NCBI RefSeq assembly: GCF_001886615.1
Contig: NZ_CP018139.1
Coordinates: 1,364,001-1,428,000 of the forward strand
From: Halomonas aestuarii
Lineage (GTDB): Bacteria; Pseudomonadota; Gammaproteobacteria; Pseudomonadales; Halomonadaceae
Reading direction: 5' to 3'
Length of the DNA stretch: 64,000 nucleotides
The notes below the pieces were generated by a model, which ran no database searches, was not told where the DNA came from, and saw only the letters and a program-made list of their open reading frames with translations. Within the stretch, counting starts at the first letter, position 1; every line of letters starts with the position of its first letter. Made by a program: the position numbers and the translations under genes. This document shows positions 1-8,424 of the stretch, in pieces.

Positions 1-2
1 TC

Positions 3-224
3 GGCGCCTACCTGGCGCGCCGGCCGCTCAACGCGACCGAGCGTGATGCCTGGCCGATGATGCTGCGCCTGACCGCCCTGCGCTACTGGCTCTCCCGGCT
101 GCTGGTGGTCTACGTGGACCCGCCGGCCCACGACCTCACGCCCCACGACCCCGACCAGTTCCGCACCATCCTCAAGGCGCGCCTGGAACATGGCGCCCTG
201 CCGCTACCGGAAGGAGGCGCATGA
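3..224 (+). CDS. thrB: Homoserine kinase, C-terminal fragment (5' end outside window)
   Basis: The frame starting at base 3 is open from the window edge to a TGA at 222-224 and gives about 73 residues. The fragment, with segments such as RPLNATERDAWPMMLR and ALRYWLSRL, resembles the C-terminus of the Pseudomonas-type homoserine kinase, which has an aminoglycoside-phosphotransferase fold. That enzyme phosphorylates L-homoserine in threonine biosynthesis. The stop codon overlaps the speA start as ATGA, so the two genes are probably translationally coupled. The call rests on recall of a short, moderately conserved tail, and the catalytic core is not in the window. Confidence 0.65.
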   Translation, partial: GAYLARRPLNATERDAWPMMLRLTALRYWLSRLLVVYVDPPAHDLTPHDPDQFRTILKARLEHGALPLPEGGA

Positions 225-2143
225 GCCTGTCCCCGAGAAGCAAGGCCGGACCGGCCCAGCGAGCCCGTCGCACCTGGAACATCGACCAGTGGGGCAGCGG
301 CTACTTCGACGTCAACGACAGCGGCCAGGCCCTGGTGCGACCCCTGGGCAGCGACGACGACGGCCCCGCCCTGCCGCTGCAGCCGCTGGTGAACAAGCTG
401 CGCGAGGCGGGCCTGCGCCTGCCGGTGCTGGTGCGCTTCACCGACATCCTGCACGACCGGGTCGAGCAGCTCTGCGCCGCCTTCGACACCGCCATGCGGG
501 AGGAGGCCTTCTCGGGCGGCTATACCGCCGTCTACCCGATCAAGGTCAACCAGCAGCGCCGGGTGGTCGAGGAGATCCTCGGCACCCAGGAGCGCGGCCG
601 CGGCCAGGTGGGCCTCGAGGCCGGCAGCAAGCCGGAGCTGCTGGCGGTGCTGGCGCTCTCGGCCGACGGCTCCTCGCTGATCGTCTGCAACGGCTACAAG
701 GACCGCGAGTACATCCGCCTGGCCCTGATGGGCGAGAAGATCGGTCACCGGGTCTACCTGGTGGTGGAGAAGCTCTCCGAGCTGCCGCTGATCCTCGAGG
801 AGGCCAGCCGCCTCGGCGTCACGCCGCGGATCGGCCTGCGCGCCCGGCTCTCCACGGTGGGCCGCGGCCGCTGGCAGAACACCGGCGGCGAGAAGTCCAA
901 GTTCGGCCTCACCGCCAGCCAGATCCTGGCGGTGGTGGAGCAGCTGCGCGATGCCGATGCCCTGGAGAGCCTGCAGATGGTGCACTTCCACCTCGGCTCA
1001 CAGATCGCCAACATCCGCGACATCCAGCGCGGCCTGCGCGAGTGCGCCCGCTTCTACCAGAGCCTGGTGGCCCTGGGCGCCCCGGTGGACACCGTGGATG
1101 TCGGCGGGGGCCTGGGCATCGACTACGAGGGCACCCGCTCGCGCAGCTTCTGCTCGGCCAACTACTCGATGCTGGAGTACGCCCGCAACGTGGTGGCGGC
1201 CTTCGCCCAGGCCTGCGTGGAGCAGGAGCTGCCGCAGCCGCACATCATCAGCGAGTCCGGCCGTGCCCTGACCGCACACCACGCGGTGCTGATCTCCAAC
1301 GTGATCGGCGAGGAGCGGGTCAGCCACCTCTCGCCGGAACGGCGCGTGAAGGACGAGCCCCAGGTCGACGAGCTGTGGCGGGTCCACGACCTGCTGCACG
1401 ACCAGGCCGAACCCCGCGGCCTGGTGGAGGCCTGGCACGACCTGGTCCACGCCATGGGCGAGCTCCACGAGCGCTTCGTCATCGGCATGACCGACATCGA
1501 CGCCCGGGCCGAGGGCGAGAGCGTCTACTTCGCCGCCTGCGCAAGGCTGCGCGGCCTGCTCGACACCCGCAACCGCGCCCATCGCGAGATCGCCGACGAG
1601 CTGGCCGAGAAGCTCGCCGACAAGCTGTTCGTCAACTTCTCGCTGTTCCAGTCGGTGCCGGACGTCTGGGGCATCCAGCAGATCTTCCCGGTGCTGCCGC
1701 TGGAGGGGCTCGACCGTGGTCCGGAGCGGCGCGGCGTGATCCAGGACATCACCTGCGATTCCGACGGGCGCATCGACGGCTACGTGGACGGCCAGGGGGT
1801 CGAGACCACCCTGCCCCTGCCCGAGTGGCGCGAAGGCGAGGAGAAGCTGCTGGGCTTCTTCCTGGTGGGGGCCTACCAGGAGATCCTCGGCGACCTGCAC
1901 AATCTGTTCGGGGACACCGATTCGGCGGACGCCGCCCTGGACGGCAACGGCGACTGGGCGATCACCCAGGTCCAGCAGGGCGACCGCGTGGCCGACGTGC
2001 TGGGCTACGTCAACTTCGACGTCTCCGACCTGCGCGAGCACCTCGCCGAGCAGCTCTCCCGCAGCGGGCTGGACCACGCCCAGCAGCAGGCCTTCCTCGA
2101 CGACCTCTCGGACGGGCTGGAAGGCTACACCTACCTCGAGTGA
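221..2143 (+). CDS. speA: Biosynthetic arginine decarboxylase
   Basis: This PLP enzyme converts arginine to agmatine, the first step of the agmatine route to putrescine. The 640-residue protein has the usual SpeA length. The PLP lysine is K108 in YPIKVNQQ, followed by the fold III decarboxylase barrel (HFHLGSQIANIRDIQ, DVGGGLGIDYEGT) and a C-terminal domain ending in GLEGYTYLE. The start at 221 is supported by AAGGAGG just upstream (positions 211-217) and by ATGA overlap with the thrB stop. The gene is followed by a strong hairpin at 2172-2201. Coupling to homoserine kinase is an unusual pairing, since the two enzymes share no pathway step. Confidence 0.95.
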   Translation: MSLSPRSKAGPAQRARRTWNIDQWGSGYFDVNDSGQALVRPLGSDDDGPALPLQPLVNKLREAGLRLPVLVRFTDILHDRVEQLCAAFDTAMREEAFSGGYTAVYPIKVNQQRRVVEEILGTQERGRGQVGLEAGSKPELLAVLALSADGSSLIVCNGYKDREYIRLALMGEKIGHRVYLVVEKLSELPLILEEASRLGVTPRIGLRARLSTVGRGRWQNTGGEKSKFGLTASQILAVVEQLRDADALESLQMVHFHLGSQIANIRDIQRGLRECARFYQSLVALGAPVDTVDVGGGLGIDYEGTRSRSFCSANYSMLEYARNVVAAFAQACVEQELPQPHIISESGRALTAHHAVLISNVIGEERVSHLSPERRVKDEPQVDELWRVHDLLHDQAEPRGLVEAWHDLVHAMGELHERFVIGMTDIDARAEGESVYFAACARLRGLLDTRNRAHREIADELAEKLADKLFVNFSLFQSVPDVWGIQQIFPVLPLEGLDRGPERRGVIQDITCDSDGRIDGYVDGQGVETTLPLPEWREGEEKLLGFFLVGAYQEILGDLHNLFGDTDSADAALDGNGDWAITQVQQGDRVADVLGYVNFDVSDLREHLAEQLSRSGLDHAQQQAFLDDLSDGLEGYTYLE

Positions 2144-2171
2144 GCGCGGCAAGGCCCACGCCCCACACGCT

Positions 2172-2201
2172 AACGCCCCGTCGCCATGGCGACGGGGCGT
2201 T
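2172..2201 (+). terminator. Perfect 30-bp palindrome after speA, probable terminator
   Basis: The 30 bases are a perfect inverted repeat centred on CCATGG, starting AACGCCCC and ending GGGGCGTT. It lies 28 bases after the speA stop and 26 bases before the end of the convergent gene, so it could stop transcription from both sides. The trailing T-run is short on the plus strand (TTCTC). Confidence 0.7.
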
Positions 2202-2227
2202 CTCGCTTGAGGGGATGGACGGGGCGG

Positions 2228-2893
2228 TCAGTCCACCACGCGGGTCGTGACCTCCAGGCCACCGGAGAGGGTGAAGTGCAGCGCCGCGCCGCGGGGCAGC
2301 GGCCCCACCCCGGCCGGGGTGCCGGTGAGCACCACGTCGCCGGGCTGCAGGGTGAAGTGGCGACTCATCTCCGCCACCAGCGCCGGCACCGGGAAGAGCA
2401 TGTCCGAGCCCCGGCCCTGCTGGCGGACCTCGCCGTCCACCTCGAGGGTGAAGGAAAGCGAGGACCAGTCCGGCGCATCCACCAGGGGCAGGAAGGCCGA
2501 GAGCGGGCAGGCGCCGTCGAAGGCCTTGGCGACCTCCCAGGGATGGCCCTTCTCCTTCAGGCGCGACTGCACGTCGCGCAGGGTCAGGTCCAGCGCCAGC
2601 CCGATGCCGACGATCCCCTGCTCGGCCTGCTCGGCCGTGACATTCGAGAGCTCCTCGCCCACCAGCAGCGCCAGCTCCGTCTCGAAGTGCACCTCGCCCC
2701 GGGCGAAGGGCGCACTGACCGGCTGCTCCAGCGGCACGGCGGTCGTGGCTGGCTTGATGAACAGCAGCGGCTCGCTGGGCACCGGGTTGTCGAGCTCCCG
2801 GGCGTGCTCGGCGTAGTTGCGGCCGACGCAGATGATCTTGCCCAGGGCATCGGGGAATGCCCGGCCATCGGTGAAACGGGGCACGAAGCGCAT
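2228..2893 (-). CDS. Fumarylacetoacetate hydrolase family protein (acylpyruvate hydrolase-like)
   Basis: The 221-residue product is a compact FAH-family enzyme of the FAHD1/YcgM type, which hydrolyses or decarboxylates acylpyruvates and oxaloacetate using a divalent metal. The family signature is clear: IICVGRNYAEHARELDNP near residue 20, LLFIKPATT near 45, and the metal-binding stretch EVHFETELALLVGE near 67-80, followed by AKAFDGACPLSAF. The length fits the short single-domain members rather than true fumarylacetoacetase. GGAGAGGACCCC precedes the ATG. It is convergent with speA and upstream of nothing on the same strand except ectD, 103 bases away. The exact substrate cannot be read from the sequence. 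Confidence 0.85.
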   Translation of the reverse strand: MRFVPRFTDGRAFPDALGKIICVGRNYAEHARELDNPVPSEPLLFIKPATTAVPLEQPVSAPFARGEVHFETELALLVGEELSNVTAEQAEQGIVGIGLALDLTLRDVQSRLKEKGHPWEVAKAFDGACPLSAFLPLVDAPDWSSLSFTLEVDGEVRQQGRGSDMLFPVPALVAEMSRHFTLQPGDVVLTGTPAGVGPLPRGAALHFTLSGGLEVTTRVVD

Positions 2894-2996
2894 GGGGTCC
2901 TCTCCTTCTCGTGGGTGCCGTCGGGGGGCAGGCGACTGGCGCCCCAGTCTACCCCAGCGGCACCGCGGGTCCAGCGCCCCGGTGCCGGGGACCGTC

Positions 2997-4004
2997 TCAC
3001 GAGGGGACGTCGGGCGACCAGGCCTCGCCCGGCTCGTGGGCCAGGAAGCGCGGCCGGCGCCGGCTCGCCCCGAAGGGCGCCACGCAGCGGTTGTCGAGAC
3101 GGTTGTAGACGAAGAAGGCGTTGCTGCGCGGATCCGGTGACATGTTGGCGTTGGAGCCGTGCAGCACGTTGCAGTCGAACAGCAGCAGGCCGCCGGCCGC
3201 CCCGGTCGGCGCCTCGATGCCGTGCCGGTCGATCAGCTCGCGCAGTGCATCGCGGCCCGGCACGCCGATCTCCTGCCGCTTGAGGGACTGGCGGTGGTTC
3301 TCCTCCGGGGTCTCCCCCAGGCAGGGCACGAAGACCCGATGGGAGCCCGGCACCAGCATCAGCGGCCCGTTGAAGGCGTGGTTGTCGGTGAGCACGAGGG
3401 AAGCGCTAACCGCATGCATGGCCGGCATGCCGTCCTCGGCGTGCCAGGTCTCGAAGTCCGAGTGCCAGCTGAAGCCCTTGCCCTCGAAGCCGGGCTTGTA
3501 GTTGATCCGCGACTGGTGCACGTAGGCCTCGCCGCCGAGGATCTGGCGCGCCCGTCCCACCAGGCGGTCGTCGTTGGCCAGGCGCGAGAAGAGCCGGGAA
3601 AGGAAGTGCACGGCGAACAGCGAGCGGATCTCGTTGCCCTGGGGCTCGGTGATGCTGAACGCGCGGCCGCGGAAGTCGTCGTGCTCGAGCAGGGCCGTGA
3701 GTTCCCGACGCAGCTCGGCGAGCTCGTCACCGGTGACGACCCCGGGCTCGAAGAGGAAGCCCTTGCGCTCGAACTCATCGAGCTGCGCCTGGCTCAGCGG
3801 CCCGTCCTCGGCGCGCCCCTTGACCACCGCCTCGTGGCGAGCGAGCCAGGGCATGTCCACCGGCTCGGCCAGTCGCGTGGGATAGGGATCCTTACCGGGG
3901 CGCGGCGCGCTCCTCACCCGGCTCTGGGGGTCGGGGGAATCGACGACGGCATGGCGAAGACGTGTCTGTTCCAGCGTGCGGCAGGACGATGTCTGCACTG
4001 ACAT
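2997..4004 (-). CDS. ectD: Ectoine 5-hydroxylase (Fe(II)/2-oxoglutarate dioxygenase)
   Basis: EctD converts the compatible solute ectoine to 5-hydroxyectoine using O2, 2-oxoglutarate and iron. The diagnostic EctD signature FSWHSDFETWHAEDGMP is present at residues 178-194. Iron ligands are H181, D183 and H282 (VLHGSNANMSPDPRSN), and RSNAFFVYN supplies the 2-oxoglutarate arginine. The 335 residues include an N-terminal extension compared with many EctD proteins, as in other Halomonas. The start at 4004 is fixed by a perfect AGGAGGT at 4011-4017. No ectABC genes are present here, which fits the separate location of ectD in Halomonas. It is the strongest single indicator of a halophile. I could not identify a convincing promoter in the 237 bases between it and the tRNA genes. 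Confidence 0.95.
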   Translation of the reverse strand: MSVQTSSCRTLEQTRLRHAVVDSPDPQSRVRSAPRPGKDPYPTRLAEPVDMPWLARHEAVVKGRAEDGPLSQAQLDEFERKGFLFEPGVVTGDELAELRRELTALLEHDDFRGRAFSITEPQGNEIRSLFAVHFLSRLFSRLANDDRLVGRARQILGGEAYVHQSRINYKPGFEGKGFSWHSDFETWHAEDGMPAMHAVSASLVLTDNHAFNGPLMLVPGSHRVFVPCLGETPEENHRQSLKRQEIGVPGRDALRELIDRHGIEAPTGAAGGLLLFDCNVLHGSNANMSPDPRSNAFFVYNRLDNRCVAPFGASRRRPRFLAHEPGEAWSPDVPS

Positions 4005-4176
4005 CCAATCACCTCCTGTGTTTCCGTGATCAATCTCAGTTCAACTCGCTCCGACGGCGGGACAGCCGCGGCAGACCCGCAGGGTCCGGGTGGTATGTAG
4101 CGTCAACACGGGATGGTTTCAAGAGGGGGCCTGCGTGCCCGCATGGCTGGCCACGATGATCACGACCGACGGACAC

Positions 4177-4203
4177 AAAAAAGCCACCTCGATGGGTGGC
4201 CTC
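4177..4203 (-). terminator. Rho-independent terminator of the tRNA operon
   Basis: On the minus strand a GCCACC/GGTGGC stem with a short loop is followed by six T (AAAAAA at 4177-4182 on the plus strand). It lies 38 bases after the 3' end of tRNA-Thr and matches a classical intrinsic terminator. Confidence 0.85.
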
Positions 4204-4241
4204 TTTACTGCTGCAACTCGTCTTGCATCCCGATGCGATGG

Positions 4242-4317
<76 letters not shown>

Positions 4318-4360
4318 TCGGGAACCGACTCGAGTCACAGAATCGGAAACAGGGTTGGCG

Positions 4361-4435
4361 TGGCTGGGGTACCAGGATTCGAACCTGGGAATGCCGATAC
4401 CAAAAACCGGTGCCTTACCACTTGGCTATACCCCA
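4361..4435 (-). tRNA. tRNA-Gln (TTG)
   Basis: The 75-nt cloverleaf has acceptor stem TGGGGTA/TACCCCA, anticodon loop TTTTGGT giving TTG, a TTCGAAT T-loop and an encoded CCA. It is the middle gene of the Phe-Gln-Thr operon and sits 6 bases from tRNA-Phe. Confidence 0.95.
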
Positions 4436-4441
4436 GCAGAT

Positions 4442-4517
4442 TGGTGGCCAGAGACGGAATCGAACCGCCGACACGGGGATTTTCAATCCCCTGCTCTACC
4501 GACTGAGCTATCTGGCC
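4442..4517 (-). tRNA. tRNA-Phe (GAA)
   Basis: The 76-nt cloverleaf has acceptor stem GGCCAGA/TCTGGCC, anticodon loop TTGAAAA giving GAA, a TTCGATT T-loop and an encoded CCA. It is the promoter-proximal gene of the tRNA operon. Confidence 0.95.
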
Positions 4518-4533
4518 GCTGCCAACGGTGCGT

Positions 4534-4562
4534 ATTAAACCTCAGCAGGCCGTTTCCGTCAA
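4534..4562 (-). promoter_or_regulatory. Promoter of the Phe-Gln-Thr tRNA operon
   Basis: On the minus strand TTGACG (4557-4562) and TTTAAT (4534-4539) are separated by exactly 17 bases. The -10 element lies 17 bases before the tRNA-Phe 5' end. Spacing and hexamers fit a sigma-70 stable-RNA promoter. Confidence 0.75.
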
Positions 4563-4607
4563 CCCCTTCCTTTTCAGAAAGATGGCGAGGGTTGCGGCCA
4601 TGGCGGG

Positions 4608-4880
4608 CTAGTCGTCCCTGGGCACATAGCCCTCGGCCTGGTCGGTCTCGCGGTTGTCGAGGAAGCGTTCCATCTGCTCCATCAGGTACTCCCGGGAGGC
4701 GGCGTCGAGCATGTTCAGGTGCTTCTCGTTGATCAGGCGGGTCTGCAGCGCTTGCCACTCCTCCCAGGCCTGCTTCGAGACGCTGGCCTGGATCTCCTGG
4801 CCCTTCTTGCCCGGCAGCGGCGGGAACGGCAGGGCGTCCATTTCCTTCTGGTACTTGCGGCAGAAGACGGTCTGGCTCAT
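4608..4880 (-). CDS. yggX: YggX family Fe(II)-trafficking / oxidative damage protection protein
   Basis: The 90-residue product matches YggX, a small cytoplasmic protein that protects iron-sulfur enzymes from oxidative damage and is linked to iron handling. It begins MSQTVFCRKYQKEMDALPF with the conserved Cys7, then has PPLPGKKGQEI and a C-terminal helix region ending YVPRDD. It lies 21 bases downstream of mutY on the same strand, the conserved mutY-yggX order, so both are probably one operon. This pairing links repair of oxidised DNA with protection of an iron-sulfur enzyme. Confidence 0.93.
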   Translation of the reverse strand: MSQTVFCRKYQKEMDALPFPPLPGKKGQEIQASVSKQAWEEWQALQTRLINEKHLNMLDAASREYLMEQMERFLDNRETDQAEGYVPRDD

Positions 4881-4901
4881 AGAAGTCTCTCCTCGTGGGG
4901 C

Positions 4902-5993
4902 TCATGGCCCCGCGGTGGTGGTCAGTGAAAAGGGCGCAAGGGACGCCAGCAGCGCCTTGACCGGGGCCGCCAGGCCGATGCTGGCGGGATCACAGGGATC
5001 GTACCAGCAGCGCGCCTCGCCCACCGAGTCCAGCCGGCCGATCCGCGCCGGCTGCGGGGTGATCTCGAGGCGGAAGTGGCTGAAGACATGGGTGAAGGGC
5101 GTCCAGGCGGGCGCGAGCTCGCTGCCCGGCGCATGAACGTCCAGCCAGGCCTGCAGGGCCTCGACGTCGTCGAACTGGGGCAGGCTCCAGAGCCCGCCCC
5201 ACAGTCCGCTCGACGGGCGCTGCTCGAGCAGCACGCACCCGTCGCGGTCCTGCAGCAGCAGCATGGTGGTGGCGCGGGTCGGCACGGCCTTCTTCGGCTT
5301 CGATTCGGGAAAGCGTTTCTCCTCACCGCGGGCATGGGCGACGCAGGCCGCCTCGAAGGGACAGCGGTCGCAGGCCGGTTGACCGCGTCGGCAGAGGGTC
5401 GCCCCGAGGTCCATCATCGCCTGGGTGAAGTCGACCAGCCGCTCGTCGGGAGTATAGTGCTCGGCCAGGGCCCAGAGGCGGCGCTCCACCGCCGGCCGCC
5501 CCGGCCAGCCCTCCACGGCGTGCAGGCGCGTCAGCACCCGCTTGACGTTGCCGTCGAGGATCACCGCCCGCCGCCCGGTACTCTGGGCGATGATCGCCCC
5601 GGCCGTCGAGCGGCCGATGCCGGGCAGGGCCGCCATCGCCTCGAGGCTGTGGACGGGGAACGCGCCGCCGTGCTCCTCGACCACCACCCGGGCGGCCTTG
5701 TGCAGGTTGCGCCCCCGGGCGTAGTAGCCGAGCCCCGTCCAGAGGTGCAGCACCTCGTCCTGGTCGGCCGCGGCCAGTGATGCCACGTCGGGAAAGCGCG
5801 TCATGAAGCGCTCGAAATAAGGGATCACCGTGGCCACCTGGGTCTGCTGCAGCATGATCTCCGAGACCCAGACCCGGTAGGGGCTGCGATCATGCTGCCA
5901 GGGCAGGTCGTGGCGGCCGTGCTCGTCGAACCAGTCCAGCAGGCGCTGCTGGAAGCTGGCGGGTGGCAGGATAGCGGGCGGCATGTCCGTCAT
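4902..5993 (-). CDS. mutY: A/G-specific adenine DNA glycosylase
   Basis: MutY removes adenine mispaired with 8-oxoguanine in base excision repair. The 363-residue protein shows the catalytic glutamate E45 in SEIMLQQTQV, the helix-hairpin-helix LPGIGRSTAGAI (about 123-134), catalytic D147 in VILDGNVKRVL, and a four-cysteine [4Fe-4S] motif in CRRGQPACDRCPFEAAC. The C-terminal half is the NUDIX-like domain that recognises 8-oxoG. The chosen start is the first ATG; the ATG three codons later is an alternative. It is followed closely by yggX. Confidence 0.95.
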   Translation of the reverse strand: MTDMPPAILPPASFQQRLLDWFDEHGRHDLPWQHDRSPYRVWVSEIMLQQTQVATVIPYFERFMTRFPDVASLAAADQDEVLHLWTGLGYYARGRNLHKAARVVVEEHGGAFPVHSLEAMAALPGIGRSTAGAIIAQSTGRRAVILDGNVKRVLTRLHAVEGWPGRPAVERRLWALAEHYTPDERLVDFTQAMMDLGATLCRRGQPACDRCPFEAACVAHARGEEKRFPESKPKKAVPTRATTMLLLQDRDGCVLLEQRPSSGLWGGLWSLPQFDDVEALQAWLDVHAPGSELAPAWTPFTHVFSHFRLEITPQPARIGRLDSVGEARCWYDPCDPASIGLAAPVKALLASLAPFSLTTTAGP

Positions 5994-6026
5994 GGGGCGC
6001 TCCCGTCACGAAAGTCTCACGGCGCG

Positions 6027-6056
6027 AAAAAAAGCGCCGACTGGGGAAGTCGGCGC
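6027..6056 (-). terminator. Intrinsic terminator after the AsmA-family gene
   Basis: On the minus strand a perfect 9-bp stem GCGCCGACT/AGTCGGCGC with a five-base loop is followed by seven T. It lies 22 bases after the stop of the AsmA-family gene and separates it from mutY. Confidence 0.9.
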
Positions 6057-6078
6057 AGGGACTGGTCGTACGTGTTGC

Positions 6079-8424
6079 TCAGTTGAAGAGACCCTTGAGG
6101 GCGTCGCGAAGTTCCCCGCCGGCCTTCTCGCCGAGGCGCTCGTCGAGCTTCTTCACGGCACCCTCGAGGCGCTTCTCGACCTCCTCGCCGGCCTTCTGGG
6201 AGGCCTCGTCGCGCAGCAGCCCGGCGAGGGTCCCCTGGAAGGCCTCGCGGTCGAAGCGGCACCATTCGGCGCTCACCCCGCCCAGGGCCCCTTGGCAGCG
6301 GACCGGCAGCGGCACCTTCGCCAGGCGCGGATTGACCTCGCAGGGCGCATTCTCGGCACTCACCAGGCGCACCGCGGCACGCAGGTCGAACTGCTCGCTC
6401 ACGAGGTCGAGGCTGCCCTTGCCGCCCACTTCCATGCCGGGCAGCGTGACCAGCAGGTCGTCACTCTGGACCTCGCCCTCCTCCAGCATCAGGGTGGCCC
6501 GGATCCGCTCGAAGCGGGTCTCGTCGGCCCACTCGCGGTCGAGGGTCTCGCCCTGCAGGGTGGCGGCCGTGGTGCACAGCTCCCGGGAGACGTTGATCTC
6601 GGGAATCGCCCCCTCGTCGATGCGGGTGGTGAGGCGCCCTCCCAGGTGGCGCCGGAGCTCCATCAGGGTGTTGCCTCGGGAGGCGAGTTCGCCCTCGCCG
6701 CTGAAGCGTCCGCTCAGGGGCGCGGGCTCCTCGCCGAGGGACTCGAGCAGCGACTCGAGACGCACCCGCTGGGCCTTGGGCGCGAGCTGCCAGCGTGCCG
6801 GCGTCTCGCGCAGGTCGAGGGCGCCGTCGGCGGCCAGGGTCCCCTCGTAGAAGCCGGACTCGAAGCCGATCAGGCGGTGGCGTCCGTCGCTCCCCTTGAG
6901 CGTCATGTCCACGTCCTGGAAGTCCAGCCCCGCGAGGCGCAGCTGTCCCAGGGCGAGGTGGGCATCGAGCTCGAGGGTGGAGAGCCACTCCGTGGGGACC
7001 AGCCCGGCGGCGTCCTCGGCATGGGCCCGGCGGATGCCCGGCAGCTGCCAGCGCGAGGCGGACGCCTCGCCGGCGCCGGGCGGCGGCAAGTAGCCGTCCA
7101 GGTCCAGCCGGTCCCCCTGGAGGTCCGCGGCGATCAGGCCGCCGTCGAAGCGACCCGCCAGGCGGCCGGTGAAGGTAGCGTCGTCCAGCACCAGTGTCAG
7201 GCCGGCGAACTCGAAGCGCTCGAGGTCTCCGCTGACCGGACTGGTCAGCGCCACGTCGGTGAGCGCCTGACCATCGGCCATGGGGGGCATCATCCCGAGG
7301 CGCGTCAGCCAGGGGCGCAGCGACAGCGGGGTCAGGCGCAGCTGGCCGGTGTAGGCCGGCGCCTCCCCGAGGTGGCTGAGGTTGAGGTTGCCGTTGAGCT
7401 TCAGGGCATCCGGGCCGGTCAGCTCCAGCTCGCGCAGGCGGGCGCTTTGCTCGTTGAGGTCGGCATCCAGCTTGAAGGCCAGCGACAGGGGCATGACCTT
7501 CTCGCCCAGGCTCGGATGGCTGAGGCTGGCGTCGAGCTTGCCCTCCTCCAGCTGCAGGCTGCCCTCGCCGACGTTCACCACCAGCGGGCCGCCCTGCAGG
7601 TTGAGCTTCTGCTCGTTCTCGAGCGCGGCGAGCCGGTTGACCGTCTTGAGGTTCAGCCCCTCCAGCACGTGCCTCCCCTCGGACAGCCCCAGGTCCACCC
7701 GGGTCTCCAGGGTGATGTCGCTGACGAGACGCGGCTCGCGGTTCTCTTCCTGCCAGTCGAGGCCCTCGTGGAGCGTCAGCCGGAAGGCGGACTCGAGGGG
7801 GAAGGCGCTGCCGGGGTTGACGTTGCTGCCGTTGATCTCGAGGTCCTCGACGAGCAGGTCACGGTCGGCGAGGGCGTCTCGGTAGCGCACCTCGCCGCCA
7901 CGGACCTTCACGCTGGCGATATTGAGGGCCACCGAGAGGCCGTTGCCGAAGTCCGGGTCGGGGCCGGCGCTGGCCGGCGCCAGGGCGGCCTCGGCCTGCT
8001 CGCCGCGCTCGCCCAGCCGTTCCAGCAGCGCCTCCCAGTTGCCCTCTCCCTGGGCGTCACGCTCGAGGTCGAGGTAGAGGTCGTCCAGGGTCAGGCCGTC
8101 GATGGCGATCTCGCCGCGCAGCAGCGGCGTGAAGGCGAGGCTGACCTCGGCGTGGGAGAAGGCGGCGAAGGGCGTCTCGTCGTCCGCCTGGTCCGGCAGG
8201 CGGGCCTCGGCCTCCTGCACGCCCACCCCCAGCCGGGGGTAGAAGGACCAGGAGAGGGTGCCGTCCAGGCTCAGCTCCAGTCCGCTGTGCTCACGGACCA
8301 CCTCGATCAGTCGCGGTTTGAGATCGTTGGGGTCGAAGAAGGTGGTGACGTACACCACGGCGCCGACCATCACCAGGCCGAGCACGCCGATGGCGGCGAG
8401 CAGGGTGCGCAGCAACCGCTTCAT
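6079..8424 (-). CDS. AsmA family protein
   Basis: The 781-residue product starts MKRLLRTLLAAIGVLGLVMVGAVVYV, an N-terminal membrane anchor, followed by a very long beta-rich periplasmic region. It opens with the AsmA-type sequence FFDPNDLKPRLIEVVREHSG and ends with an AsmA_2-like domain (GEGELASRGNTLMELRRHLGG) and an acidic, lysine-rich tail. AsmA-like proteins are bridge-like molecules implicated in phospholipid transport to, or biogenesis of, the outer membrane. The start is chosen at 8424 because an upstream-extended frame has no family similarity and the ATG overlaps the preceding gene's stop as ATGA. A terminator follows at 6027-6056. Confidence 0.88.
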   Translation of the reverse strand: MKRLLRTLLAAIGVLGLVMVGAVVYVTTFFDPNDLKPRLIEVVREHSGLELSLDGTLSWSFYPRLGVGVQEAEARLPDQADDETPFAAFSHAEVSLAFTPLLRGEIAIDGLTLDDLYLDLERDAQGEGNWEALLERLGERGEQAEAALAPASAGPDPDFGNGLSVALNIASVKVRGGEVRYRDALADRDLLVEDLEINGSNVNPGSAFPLESAFRLTLHEGLDWQEENREPRLVSDITLETRVDLGLSEGRHVLEGLNLKTVNRLAALENEQKLNLQGGPLVVNVGEGSLQLEEGKLDASLSHPSLGEKVMPLSLAFKLDADLNEQSARLRELELTGPDALKLNGNLNLSHLGEAPAYTGQLRLTPLSLRPWLTRLGMMPPMADGQALTDVALTSPVSGDLERFEFAGLTLVLDDATFTGRLAGRFDGGLIAADLQGDRLDLDGYLPPPGAGEASASRWQLPGIRRAHAEDAAGLVPTEWLSTLELDAHLALGQLRLAGLDFQDVDMTLKGSDGRHRLIGFESGFYEGTLAADGALDLRETPARWQLAPKAQRVRLESLLESLGEEPAPLSGRFSGEGELASRGNTLMELRRHLGGRLTTRIDEGAIPEINVSRELCTTAATLQGETLDREWADETRFERIRATLMLEEGEVQSDDLLVTLPGMEVGGKGSLDLVSEQFDLRAAVRLVSAENAPCEVNPRLAKVPLPVRCQGALGGVSAEWCRFDREAFQGTLAGLLRDEASQKAGEEVEKRLEGAVKKLDERLGEKAGGELRDALKGLFN

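Noticed and set aside
190..2250. A 686-codon frame in another phase over speA
   Set aside because: It is Arg/Pro/Gly-rich with no recognisable domain, while the overlapping speA frame is a full-length known enzyme.
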